A DNA stretch of 64,000 nucleotides, from the NCBI GenBank assembly GCA_963995505.1, contig OZ023197.1:7119827-7183826 (forward strand), read 5' to 3'. This document shows, piece by piece, positions 48,001 to 59,800 of this stretch (position 1 is the stretch's first letter; the number at the start of each line of letters is the position of its first letter). The position numbers were made by a program, and so were the translations under genes. This DNA comes from Hypericum androsaemum. Its lineage: Eukaryota; Streptophyta; Magnoliopsida; Malpighiales; Hypericaceae. The notes below the pieces were generated by a model. The model was not told the origin of the DNA and ran no database searches. It saw only the letters and a list, made by a program, of their open reading frames with translations.

Positions 48001-50043
48001 AAGCATGAAATGGCAAGAAAAGGAAAGAAAATGCATAAAAAGGCATGAAAATGCAAGAAAAGGCATGAAAAGTTATGAAAAGGCAAGAAAAGTCATGAAA
48101 AGGTAAGAAAAGTCATGAAAAGGCATGAAAAGGCATGAAAAGGCAAGAAAAGGTAAGAAAAAGCATGAAATGGCAAGAAAAGGCATGAAAAGGCAAGAAA
48201 AGGCATGAAAAGGTATGAAAAGGCAAGAAAAGGCACGAAAAGGCAAGAAATGGCAAGGAAAGGCAAGAAAAGGCAAGAAAAGGCAAGAAAAGGCATGAAA
48301 AGGCAAGAAAAGGCATGAAAATGAATGAAAAGGCATGAAAAGGCATGAAAAGGCATGAAAAGGCAAGAAAAGGTATGAAAAAGCAAGAAAAGGCATGAAA
48401 AGGCATGAAAAGGAAAGAAAAGGCAAGAAAAGGCATGAAAAGCCAAGAAAAGGCAAGAAAAGGTATGAAAAAGCAAGAAAAGGCATGAAAAAGCAAGAAA
48501 AGGCATGAAAAGGCAAGAAAAGGCATGAAAAGGCAAGAAATGGCAAGAAAAGGCATAAAAATGAAAGAAAAGGCATGAAAAGCTAAGAAAAGGCATGAAA
48601 AGGCATGAAAAGGCGAGAAAAGTCATGAAAAGGCATGAAAAGTCATGAAAAGGCATGAAACGATAAGAAAAGGAAAGAAAAGGCATGAAAAGGCATGAAA
48701 AGGCAAGAAATGGCAAGGAAAGGCAAGAAAAGGCAAGAAAAGGCATGAAAAGATAAGAAAAGGAAAGAAAAGGCATGAAAAGGCAAGATATGGCAAGGAA
48801 AGGCAAGAAAAGGCATGAAAAGGTATGAAAAGGCAAGAAAAAACATGAAAAAGCAAGAAAAGACATGAAAAGGCAAGAAAAGGCATGAAAAGGCAAAAAA
48901 AGTCATGAGAAGGCAAGAAATGGCAAGGAAAGGTAAGAAAAGGCAAGAAAAGGCATGAAAAGGCAAGAAAAAGCAGGAAAAGGCAAGAAAAGGCATGAAA
49001 AGGCAAGAAAAGGCATGAAAAGGCAAGAAAAGTCATGAAAAGGCAAGAAATGGCAAGGAAAGGCAAGAAAAGGACAGAAAAGGCATGAAAAGGCAAGAAA
49101 AGGTAGGAAAAGGCAAGAAAAGGCATGAAAAGGCAAGAAAAGGCAAGAAAAGGAAAAAAAAGGCATGAAAAGGCAAGAAAAGGCAAGAAAAGGCATGAAA
49201 AGGCATGAAAAGTCATGAAAAGGCAAGAAAAGGAAAGAAAAGGCATGAAAAGGAAAAAAAGGCATGAAAAGGCATGAAAAGGCAAAAAAATGCATGAAAA
49301 GGTATGAAAAGGCAAGAAAAGGAATGAAAAGGCATGAAAAGGAAAGAAAAGGAAAGAAAAGGCAAAAAAATGCATGAAAAGGCAAGAAAAGGCATGAAAA
49401 GGAATGAAAAGGCATGAAAGGGCAAGAAAAGGCATGAAAAGGCATGAAAAGGTAAGAAAAGTCATGAAAAGTCATGAAAAGGTAAGAAAAAGCATGAAAA
49501 GGCATGAAAAGGCATGAAAAGGCATGAAAAGGCAAGAAAATGCATGAAAAGGCAAGAAAAGGCATGAAAAGGCAATAAAAGTCATGAGAAAAGGCAAGAA
49601 AAGGCATGAAAAGGCAAAAAAAGACCAGAAAAGGCATAAAAAGGCAAGAAAAGGAAAGAAAAGGCAAGACAAGGCATGAAAAGGTAAGAAAAGGCATGAA
49701 AAGGTATGAAAAGGCAAGAAAAGGCATGAAAAGGCAAGAAAAGGCATGAAAAAGCAAGAAATGGCAAGGAAAGGCAAGAAAAGGCATGAAAAGGCATGAA
49801 AAGGAAAAAAAAGAAATGAAAAGGAAAGAAAAGGCATGAAAAGGTAAGAAAAGGCATAAAAGGGTATGAAAAGGCAAGAAAAGGCATGAAAAGGCAAGAA
49901 AAGGCATGAAAAGGCAAGAAATGGCAAGAAAAGGCAAGAAAAGGCATGAAAAGGCAAGAAAAGGCAAGAAAAGGCATGAAAAGGGAAGAAAAGGAAAGAA
50001 AAGGCATGAAAAATCAAGAAAAGGCATGAAAAGGCCTGAAAAG
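45048..50043 (+). repeat. Minisatellite array 3, 5.0 kb
   Basis: Same unit and polarity as arrays 1 and 2. A segment marked by GCTAAG, GCGAG, AAACGATAAG and GATATGG occurs at about 45733-46010 and again at about 48553-48820 (offset near 2820). It also occurs at the end of array 2 (about 37738-38004). The cluster GAAGAGTCAAG ... GAACAGTCATG occurs at 46838 and 47868. No gene present. The left end joins the A leader; the right end joins the B2 LTR at AAAAG. Confidence 0.98.
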
Positions 50044-50834
50044 TGATGTGAGCACACCTACGAACACACCTAAAGCCGTGCCACAAGACTCACGGCAACT
50101 GCACGTACCAATTGGACCGGTGACAAGAGTAAGAGCCAAAAAGTTTCAGGCAGAATTTACTGGATTAATGCAAGAAGTCTGGGCTGAAGATGGTGCGTAC
50201 AAGTGCAAGGACGTGCATGAGGCCCATACAAAGCCCATGCACGTGATAGAGGCTATTTTGGAAGCTTGACATGCACGTAGGCTTCTAGATGCATGCGCAC
50301 ATGGAGAATCAAGAAGAATCAGCCTATTTAGTCCGTGCAACTACTTGTTTTGGACGTGCAGCTATTAGTTATTCTATTAGATATTATTTGCTTATATTAT
50401 TCCTTATTTAGTTGAATAAATTCGGCCAGAATCTCCTTAGATTAGGAAAGAGAGTTTTGGCCAGCCTTTGAACTCCTTTTTAGGAGTTAGCTTGTTTAGG
50501 AATACTTGGTACTTTGGGAGCCTATATAAGGAGGACTCCTAGCAATAAAACGTACACAACTTTTGAGATTGATAATTTTGTGAGTTAGATACTCCTTGCG
50601 TGTTCTTGCTAGTTGCTGGATTGCTTAGCTTCAGCGAATCTTTCACTTATCAAACGATTCCTCCATCATCGTTTGTGGCGTGATTCGACTTGGACCAAAG
50701 GTTCACAAAATTCCATTGCTCGGGTTGCGGTTCTTTCAAACCAAGGTTCTTGCAAGGCTCGAGTTTGTGGGTTGCGGTCTGTTCCATCCAAAGTAGCACA
50801 GTCCGTTGTGAATCTCCTGCCGAGGTTCATATCA
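50044..50834 (+). repeat. B2 5' LTR (791 bp)
   Basis: TGATGTGAG...TTCATATCA, same length as the B1 LTR. TATA box TATATAAG at 50523-50530 and AATAAA at 50544-50549. The array base before it is AAAAG. Confidence 0.92.
50523..50530 (+). promoter_or_regulatory. B2 LTR TATA box
   Basis: TATATAAG in the same setting as in B1. Confidence 0.68.
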
Positions 50835-50836
50835 TT

Positions 50837-50848
50837 TGGTATCAAAGC
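50837..50848 (+). other. B2 primer binding site, one mismatch
   Basis: TGGTATCAAAGC differs by one base from the site in A and B1. Confidence 0.8.
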
Positions 50849-51269
50849 CACGGTTTTGCTACTATCTATCTTTACCTTTCCTTTTTGTTGGTCTAGTATC
50901 CAATTCACTTTTTTTATAAGTAGTTTGATTTGTTTGTGTTTCGAGCAATCAGATTCGTGACATAGTTATTCTAGGTTGTGTACTCTGATCAAAAGAAAAA
51001 AAAAGAAGAAAAGAAACGGAAAACAAAAGAAGAAGCAAGACTAAATAGGAAATTGCAAGAACAAGACGAATTAGGAAGCTTGAGGAAACGCAAGAAAAGA
51101 GGAAGCAAGAAGAACGCAAGAGAAACAAAAGAGGAAGCAAGAAGCAAGTCCAATAGGCGGACAGAAAACAAGAGGAAGTCAGTCCGAATAAATCTACGTG
51201 CAGCGCAAGAAGACAAGGAACTACCTTTGATAGTGATCCGTGTAGTTCAAGCAAAGCCTTGTTAGCTTA

Positions 51270-51455
51270 GTAAGAACGTACAAGAGTATCACGAGAGGAA
51301 AAAGGCAAGAGTTTGTGAGTGCATTAGAGAGAAAAGCCAAATAATTGAGTGCAAACATGAGTGAAGTTGAGTGCAACTTACATTGAGAGTAAACACGTAA
51401 GGGAGTGAACTTGTGAGGCCATCAATTTTTTTTTACTAACGAAATTTTCTTGCAG
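51270..51455 (+). other. Putative leader intron of B2
   Basis: Donor GTAAGAAC, branch TACTAAC and acceptor TTGCAG in the same places as in B1. It includes an exact satellite unit AAAAGGCAAG at 51300-51309. Confidence 0.38.
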
Positions 51456-51459
51456 CAAG

Positions 51460-53388
51460 ATGTCTTACGAAGATCAAAGAGAAAAAGAGGGTACGTTGGC
51501 TGATGTTGGTCTTAAGGTATTTGTGGAGGCCCTGACAGGAAAATTCCAACAAATGATGCTAGCGGAGATGGAGCCGTTGCAATAACGCATGGATGCAATG
51601 GAGGACACTCACAACAGCCAACAACCAAGAAGCGAAGTCCAAGCACAACAAAGGTTTGCACCTTCGGGAGGCACAAGTGGAGGAGAATTCCGTGCACAAA
51701 GAAGGAGAGCCCCTTTGGGAAGCACAAGTGAAGAAGATTCTGACCCTTTCCAGGAGGAGGACGTAGGTTCTACAAGGAATCTTAGGCGAGCAAGGACTAA
51801 CCGCCCACCTAGAGAGGCAAGGTGAAGAAGAGATGACAACTTGGGAAGTATTAAGCTGAAGATACCTTCCTTTGCAGGTCGTTCTGACCCAGAAGCATAC
51901 CTAGAGTGGGAGAAGAAGATTGAGTTCGTGTTTGATTGCCACAATTATTCCGAAACAAAGAAGGTAAAGCTAGCTGTGACTAAATTCGGTGATTATGCTA
52001 TAACATGGTGGGATCAACTTGTCACAAGCAGGAGGCGTAATAGAGAGCGTCCTATAGCTACATGGGAGGAGATGAAAGTGGTGATGAGGAAACGTTTTGT
52101 CCTAAGTCATTACTACCGAGAGCTATATAAGAAGTTACGAGGGATGAGACAAGGAAGTCTGAGCGTGGAAGAATATTACAAACAAATGGAGATGGCCATG
52201 ATAAGAGCTGATGTGGAGGAAGATAGAGAAGCTACCATGGCAAGGTTCTTGAATGGACTCAATCCTGAGATCCATGACAAGGTAGAGTTGCAACACTATG
52301 TGGAGTTGGAGGACATGGTGCATATGGCCACAAAAATTGAGAAGCAACTGAAGAGAGGAGGAGGAGGGACAAGAGCTACATCAAGTGCTAATTGGAAGCC
52401 AAACTATTCAAAGAAATTTGACAAACCACAGGCAACCAAGATAGAGCACAAGACTGAGAGTTCCAATGCCAACTCTCAAAAGAAGGTGGAAGCCACTCCC
52501 ACACGAAACCGTGATATCAAGTGCTTGAAGTATCAAGGAAGGGGGCACATCTCAAGTCAATCCCCTAACAAACAGATTATGGTGATTAGAGAGAGTGGGG
52601 AGGTCGTAACAGAAGGAGAAGATTCGGATCATGATAGCATGCCTTCATTGGAAGACGTATCCGAAGAGGAAATTCAAGTTCCTGAAGAACTCACTCTAGT
52701 GGCAAGAAGAGTCTTGAACTTGCAAGCAAGAGAAGAAGATGACAAAGCACAAAGGGAGAACATCTTCCATACAAGATGTTATGTCAAGGACAAGGTGTGT
52801 AGTGTCCTCATTGATGGAGGCAGCTGTGCTAACGTGGCAAGCACTACTATGGTTGAGAAGTTAGGGTTACTCACGAAGAAACACCCTAAACCTTACAAGC
52901 TGCAATGGCTGAATGATAGTGGAGAAGTACGAGTAGAGAAGCAAGTGCTAGTGACATTCCGCATTGGCAAGTACGAAGATGAAGTGTTGTGCGATGTTGT
53001 GCCAATGCAAGCTAGTCATCTCCTGTTGGGGAGGCCGTGGCAGTTTGATAGAAGAGTAACTCATGGCAGACACACCAACAAGTACTCATTTACACTCAAT
53101 AGGCGCGTGTTCACTTTGGCACCCTTAGCGCCATCACAAGTTTGTGAAGATCAGATGAAGTTACAAAAAGAAAGTGATGAGAGAAAAAAGAGTGAGCAAA
53201 AGAAATAAATTGAGAGGAGAGATGAAGCCGAAAAACAGAAAGGAAAAATGGCCAAAAGAGAGGATACAATGGAGCGAACAAAAGAAGCCGGAAAAACAGA
53301 ATTGAAATCGGCCATTGAGAGAAAATCCGAGGGATGGAAAAAGAACTACTATGTGGGAGCAAGTGAAATCAAGCAAGCTTGTTTTGAA
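51460..53388 (+). pseudogene. B2 gag-protease, three stops, dead zinc knuckle
   Basis: The ATG at 51460 follows TTGCAGCAAG. Stops fall at 51583-51585 (TAA), 51823-51825 (TGA) and 53206-53208 (TAA), all in the frame that B1 and A keep open. The gag domain (KIPSFAGRSDPEAYLEWEKK...) is recognisable from 51850. The CCHC knuckle reads CLKYQGRGHISSQS: the second and last cysteines are gone, so it could not bind zinc. The protease keeps IDGGSCANV. Homology ends at CFE in the pre-RT linker (53388), where pyrimidine-rich satellite begins. Confidence 0.9.
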
Positions 53389-56300
53389 TCTTCTTGCCTT
53401 ATCTTTCCTTTTCTTTCCTTTTCTTGCCTTTTCTTACCGTTTCCCTGCCTTTTCATGCCTTTTCATTTTTTATCTTGCCTTTTCTTTGCCTTTTCTTGCC
53501 TTGTCTTGCATTTCCTTGCTTTTTCCTTGCCTTTTCTTTCCTTTTCCGGCCTTTTCATGCCTTTTCTTTCCTTTTTTTTCTTTTCATACCTTTTCCATGC
53601 CTTTTCTTGCCTTTTCTTTCTTTTTCTTTCCTTTTCTTGCCTTTTCATTCTTTTTCCATGCCTTTTCTTCCCATTTCTTGCCTTTTCCTTGCCTTTTGTT
53701 GCCTTATCTTGCCTTTTCCTTGCCTTTTCCTTTTCTTTCCTTTTCTTGCCTTTTCTTGTTTTATCTTTTATTTTCTTGCCTTTTCATTCCTTTTCCTTGC
53801 CTTTTCTTCCCATTTCTTGCCTTTTCCTAGCCTTTTCCTAGCCTTTTCTTGCCTCTTCTTGCATTATCTTTTCTTATCTTTTCTTTTCTTTCATGTTCTT
53901 GACTTTTCTTGCCTTTTCTTACCTTTTCTTACCTTTAGTTGCCATATCTCACCTTATCTTGCATTTTTATTCCTTTTCCTTGCCTTTTCTTACCTTATCT
54001 TTCCTTTTCCTTGCCTTTTCTTTCTCTTCTTGCCTTATATTGCCTTTTCCATGCCTTTTCTTTCCTTTTCTTGCCTTTTCTTTCCTCATCTTTCCTTTTC
54101 TTTGCTTATCTTGCTTTTTCTTCCCTTTTCTTGCCTTATCTTGCCTTTTCCTTGCCTTTTCTTTCCTTTCTTTGCCTTTTCTTGCCTTTTCCTTGCCTTT
54201 TCTTGCATTTTCTTGCCTTATCTTTCCATCTCTTTCCTTTTCTTGCCTTTTCATGCCTTATCTTGCCTTTTCTTACCTTTTCTTGCATTTTCTTGCCTTT
54301 TCTTCTCTTTCCTTGCCTTTTCATGCCTTTTCATGCCTTTTCTTGTATTTTCCTGGCCTTTTCTTGCCTTTTCTTACCTTATCTTCCCTTTTCTGGCCTT
54401 TTTTTTCCTTTTCCATGAATTTTCTTGCCTTTTCTTTCCTTATCTTATCTTTTCTTTCCATTTTTTGCCTTGTCTTATCTTTTCTTGCCTTTTCCTACTT
54501 TCTTCCATTTTCATTACTTTTCCTTACCTTTTCTTTCCTTATCTTTCCTTTTCTTGACTTTTCATTACATTTCCTTGCCTTTTCATGCCTTTTCTTGCCT
54601 TTTCCTTGCCTTTTCTTGCCTTATCTTTCCTTTTCTTTCCTTTTCTTGCCTTTTCTTACCGTTTCCTTGCCTTTTTCGTGCCTTGCATTATCTTTCCTTT
54701 TCTTTCCTTATCTTGCCTTTTCCTGCCTTGCCTTTTCTTGCCTTTTTTTGTCTTTTCCTTGCCTTTTCTTTCCTTTTCTTGCCTTTTCATGCATTTTCTT
54801 TCCTTTTCATGCCTTTTCATGCATTTTCTTTCCTTTTTTTACCTTTTCATGCCTTTTCCATTCATTTTCTTGCCTTTTCTTTACTTTTCTTGCCTTATCT
54901 TGTCTTTTCTTGCCGTTTCCTTACCTTATCGTGTCTTATCTTTCCTTTTCTTACCTTATCTTGTCTTTTCTTGCCTTTTTCTTGCCTTTTCTTGCCTTTT
55001 CATGCTTTTCCTTGCCTTTTGTTACCTTTTTTTGCCTTTTCCTTGCATTTTCTTTCCATTTCTTTCCTTTTCTTGCCATTTGGTTCCTTTGCCTTGCCTT
55101 TTCTTCCCTTTTCTTGCCTTATCTTTCCTTATCTTGCATTTTCATTCCTTTTCTTTCCTTTTCTTGCCTTTTCTTGTTATATCTCACCTTATCTTGCATT
55201 TTCTTGCATTTTCATTCCTTTTCCTTGCCTTTTCTGGCCTTATCTTTCCTTTTCTTGCCTTTTCCTTGCCTTTTCTTGCCTTTCCTAGCCTTTAGCTTGC
55301 CTTTCCTTGCCTTTTCTTTCCTTTTCCGGCCTTTTCAAGCCTTTTTTTTCCTTTTCATGCCTTTTTTTGCATTTTCTTTCCTTTTCTTGCCTTATCTAGC
55401 CTTTTTCTTGCCTTATCTTGCCGTTTCTTAACTTTTCTTGCCTTTTCATGCCTTTTCTTCCCATTTCTTTCCTTTTCTTGCATTTTCATGCCTTTTCCTT
55501 GCCTTTCCTTGCCTTTTCTTGCCTTTTCCTTGCCTTTTCTATCCTTTTCTTTCCTTATTTTCCTTTTCTTTCCATTTCGTTCCTTTACCTTGCCTTTTCT
55601 TACCTTTTCTTGCCTTATCTTTCCTTTTCATGCCTTTTCATTCCTTTTCCTTGCCCTTTCTTTCATTTTCTTGCCTTTTCTTGCCTTTCCTTACCTTTTC
55701 TCGCCTTTTCTCGCCTTTTCTTTCCTTTTCATGCCTTATCTTGCATTTTCATGCCTCTACCTTGCCTTTTCTTGCCTTTTCTCGCCTTTTCTTTCCTTTT
55801 CTTGCCTTTTTTTGCCTTTTCCTAGCCTTTCCTTGCCTTTTCTCTCCTTTTCATACCTTTCCTTGCATTTTCATGCCTCTACCTTGCCTTTTCTTGCCTT
55901 TTCCTTGCCTTTTCTTTCTATTCTTGCCTTTTCCATGCCTTGTCTTTCCTTTTCTTTCTTTTCCTCCCCTTTCCTTGCCTTATCTTTCCTTTTCTTGCCT
56001 TATCTTCACTTTTCCTTGCCTTTTCTTTCCTTTTCTTGCCTTATCTTACCTTTTCTCGCCTTATCTTGCCTTTTCCTTGCCTTTTCTTTCCTTTTCTTGC
56101 CTTATCTTACCTAATCTTGCCTTTTCATTACTTTTCCTTACCTTTTCTTGCTTTTTCTTGCCTTATCTTTCCTTTTCTTGCCTTTTCTCCCCTTTTCTTT
56201 CCTTTTCTTTCCTTTTCTTGCCTTTTCTTGCCTTTTCTTTCTGTTTCTTACCTTTTCTTGCCTTTTCCTTCCCTTTTTAATGCATTTTCTTTCCTTATAT

Positions 56301-56830
56301 TCCCTTTTCTTGCCTTTTCCTTACCTTTTCTTTCCTTATCTATCCTTTTCATGGCTTTCCATGCCTTTTTCATGTCTTTTCTTTCCTTTTCTTTTCGTTT
56401 CTTTCCTTTTCCATACCTTTTCTTGCCTATCTTGCCTTTCCTTACCTTTACTTGCCTTATCTTGCCTTTTCTTACCTTTTCTTGCATTTTCCTGCATTTT
56501 CTTGCCTTATCTTACCATTTCTTTCCTTTTTTTTCCTTTTCTTGCCTTATCTTACCTGTTCTTTTCATTTCTCACATTTTCTTGCCTTCTCTTTCCTTTT
56601 CTTTCCTTTCCTTGACTTTTCGTGCCTTTTCCCTGAATTTTCTTGCATTTGCCTTGCCTTTTCTGGCCTTTTTATTCCTTTTCCTTGAATTTTCTTTCCT
56701 TTTCTTTCTTTTTCATTGCCTTTTCTTGCCTTATCTTTCCTTTTCTTGACTTTTCAATTCTTATCTTTGCCTTTTCTTGACTCTTCTTGCCTTTTCTTGC
56801 CTTATCTTTCCTTTTCTTTCCTTTTCTTGC
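53389..56830 (-). repeat. Array 4 higher-order copy 1
   Basis: Rare marker runs recur in the next copy in the same order. CATGTTCTTGAC ... TTTAGTTGCCATATC is at about 53893 and 57382. TACTTTCTTCCATTTTC is near 54510 and 58130. TTTTTCGTGCCTTGC is at about 54672 and 58218. GCCATTTGGTTCC is at about 55074 and 59647. The offset grows from 3.49 to about 4.6 kb, showing insertions in copy 2 or losses in copy 1. Confidence 0.82.
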
Positions 56831-59800
56831 CTTTGCTTAGAGTTTCCCTGCCTTTTCATTTCTTACCTTGCCTTTTCTTTCCTTGTCTTGCATTTCCTTG
56901 CCTTTTCCTTGCCTTTTCTTTCCTTTTCCTTGCCTTTTCTTTCCTTTTCCATGCCTTTTCTTGCCTTTTCTTTCATTTTCTTTCCTTTTCTTGCCATTTT
57001 CTTGCCTTATCTAGCCTTATCTTGCCTTTTCCTTGCCTTATCTTGCCTTTTATTGCCTTTTCCTTGCCTTATCGTTCCTTATCGTGCCTTATCTTTCCTT
57101 ATCTTTCCTTTTCTTGCCTTCTCTTGCCTTATCTTAACTTTTTTTTGCCTTTCATGCATTTTCTTGCCTTTTCTATCAGTTTCTTGCATTTTCATGCCTT
57201 TTCCTTGCCTTTTGTTGCCTTATCTTGCCTTTTCCTTACCTTTTCTTACCTTTTCTTGTTTTATCTTTCATTTTCTTGCCTTTTCATTCCTTTTCCTTGC
57301 CTTTTCTTCCCATTTCTTGCCTTTTCCTAGCCTTTTCTTGCCTCTTCTTGCATTATCTTTTCTTATCTTTTCTTTTCTTTCATGTTCTTGACTTTTCTTG
57401 CCTTTTCTTACCTTTTTTTACCTTTAGTTGCCATATCTCACCTTATCTTGCCTTTTCTTGCATTTTTATTCCTTTTCCTTGCCTTTTCTGCCTTATCTTG
57501 CCTTTTCCTTGCCTTTTCTTTCTCTTCTTGCCTTATATTGCCTTTTCCATGCCTTTTCTTTCCTTTTCTTGCCTTTTCTTTCCTTTTCTTTGCTTATCTT
57601 ACTTTTTCTTCCCTTTTCTTGCCTTATCTTGCCTTTTCCTTGCCTTTTCTTTCCTTTCCTTGCCTTTTCTTGCCTTTTCTTGCATTTTCTTGCCTTATCT
57701 TTCCATCTCTTTCCTTTTCTTGCCTTTTCTTGCCTTATCTTGCCTTTTCTTCTCTTTCCTTGCCTTTTTATGCCTTTTCTTGCTTTTTCTTGCCTTTTTT
57801 CTCTTTCCTTGCCTTTTCATGCCTTTTCTTACCTTTTCTTTCATTTTCTTACCTTTTCTTTCCTTTTCTTACCTTTTCTTGCATTTTCTTGCCTTTTCTT
57901 CTCTTTCCTTGCCTTTTCATGCCTTTTCCTTGCCTTTTCTTGCATTTTCCCGGCCTTTTCTTGCCTTTTCTTACTTTATCTTGCCTTTTATGGCCTTTTT
58001 TTTCCTTTTCCTTGAATTTTCTTGCCTTTTCTTTCCTTTTCATTGCCTTTTCTTTCCTTATCTTTTCTTTTCTTTCCATTTTTTGCCTTGTCTTATCTTT
58101 TCTTGCCTTTTCCTACTTTCTTCCATTTTCATTACTTTTCCTTGCCTTTTCTTGCCTTATCTTTCCTTTTCTTTCCTTTTCTTTCCTTTTCTTGCCATTT
58201 CTTACCGTTTCCTTGCCTTTTTCGTGCCTTGCATTATCTTTCCTTTTCTTTCCTTATCTTGCCTGTTCCTGCCTTGCCATTTCCTTGCCTTTTCTTTCCT
58301 TTTCTTGCCTTATCTTGCCTTTTCTTGTCTTTTCCTTGCCTTTTCTTTCCTTTTCTTGCCTTATCTTGCCTTTTCCTTGCCTTTTCTTTCCTTTTCTTGC
58401 CTTTTCATGCATTTTCTTTTCTTTTCTTGCCTTTTCATGCCTTTTCTTTCCTTTTTTGCCTTTTCAAGCCTTTTCTTGCCTTTTCTTTACTTTTCTTGCC
58501 TTTTCTTGCCTTTTTCTTGCCTTTTCTTGCCTTATCTTGCCTTTTCTTGACTTTTTCGTGGCTTATCGTGCTTTATCTTTCCTTTTCTTGCATTATCTTG
58601 TGTTTTCTGAACTTTTCTTTCCTTTTCTTGCATTTTCATGCATTTTCTTGCCATATCAAATAGTTTCTTGCATTTTCATGCCTTTTCCTTGCCTTTTGTT
58701 GCCTTATATTGCCTTTTCCTTGTCTTTTCTTTCCTTTTCTTGCCTTTTCCTTGCCTTTTCTTGCCTTATCCTGCCGTTTCTTGTCTTTTTCTTGCCATTT
58801 CTTTCCTTTTCTTGCCTTATCTTGCCTTTTCATAACTTTTTCTTGCCTTTTATTTCCTTTTCTTGCCTCATCTTACCTTATCTTGCCTTATCTTGCCTTT
58901 TCCTTGCCTTTTCCTTGCCTTTTCTTGCTTTTTCTAGCCTTATCTTTCCTTTTCTTGCCTTTTAATTTCCTTTTCCTTTTCCTTGTCTTTTCTTGCCTTT
59001 TCTTACCTTTTCTTTCTTTTTCTTACCTTTTCTTGCCTTTTAATTTCCTTTTCCTTTTCCTTGTCTTTTCTTGCCTTTTCTTACCTTTTCTTTCTTTTTC
59101 TTACCTTTTTCTTGCCTTTTCATGCCTTTTCCATACCTTTTCTTTCCTTATCTTGTCTTTTCTTACCTTTTCCTTGCCTTTTCTTTCCTTTTCTTGCCTT
59201 TTCTTTCCTTTTCTTTCTTTTTTTTCCTTTTCTTGCCTTTTCTTGCATTTTCTTACCGTTTCCTTGCCTCTTCTTTCCTTATATTGCATTTTCTTACCTT
59301 GCCTTTTTCTTGCCTTTTCTTTCCTTTTTTTTTGCCTTATTTTGCCTCTTCTTGCCTTTTCCTTGCCTTTTCTTGCATTTCTTGCCTCTTCATGCCTTTT
59401 CTTTCCTTTTTTTGCCTTTTCATGCCTTTTTTTTTCCTTTTCTTGCCTTTTCTTGCCTTTTTCTTGCCTTTTCTTGCCTTATCTTGCCTTTTCTTGTCGT
59501 TTCCTTACCTTATCGTGTCTTATCTTTCCTTATCTTTCTTTTTCTTACCTTATCTTAACTTTTCTTGCCTTTTCATGCTTTTCCTTGCCTTTTGTTACCT
59601 TTTCTTGCCTTTTCCTTGCATTTTCTTTCCATTTCTTTCCTTTTCTTGCCATTTGGTTCCCTTGCCTTCCCTTTTCTTCCCTTTTCTTGCCTTATCTTTC
59701 CTTCTCTTGCATTTTCATTCCTTTTCCTTTCCTTTTCTTTCATTTTCTTGCCTTTTTTTGCCTTTTTTTGCCTTTTCTTGTTATATCTCACCTTATCTTG

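Larger units (their letters stand above)
50044..53388 (+). mobile_element. B2: 5' part of a family B element, decayed
   Basis: LTR, PBS, leader, gag and protease, cut within the linker before RT and joined to array 4. It carries three stop codons and a destroyed zinc knuckle, so it is older or less constrained than B1. There is no 3' LTR. Confidence 0.92.

Noticed and set aside
45048..50043. Array 3 as the regular interior of one LTR element (LTR A - leader - array - LTR B)
   Set aside because: The two LTRs are of different families, no polypurine tract precedes the right LTR, and the A insertion has a paralogous empty site in the array. Kept only as an alternative explanation.
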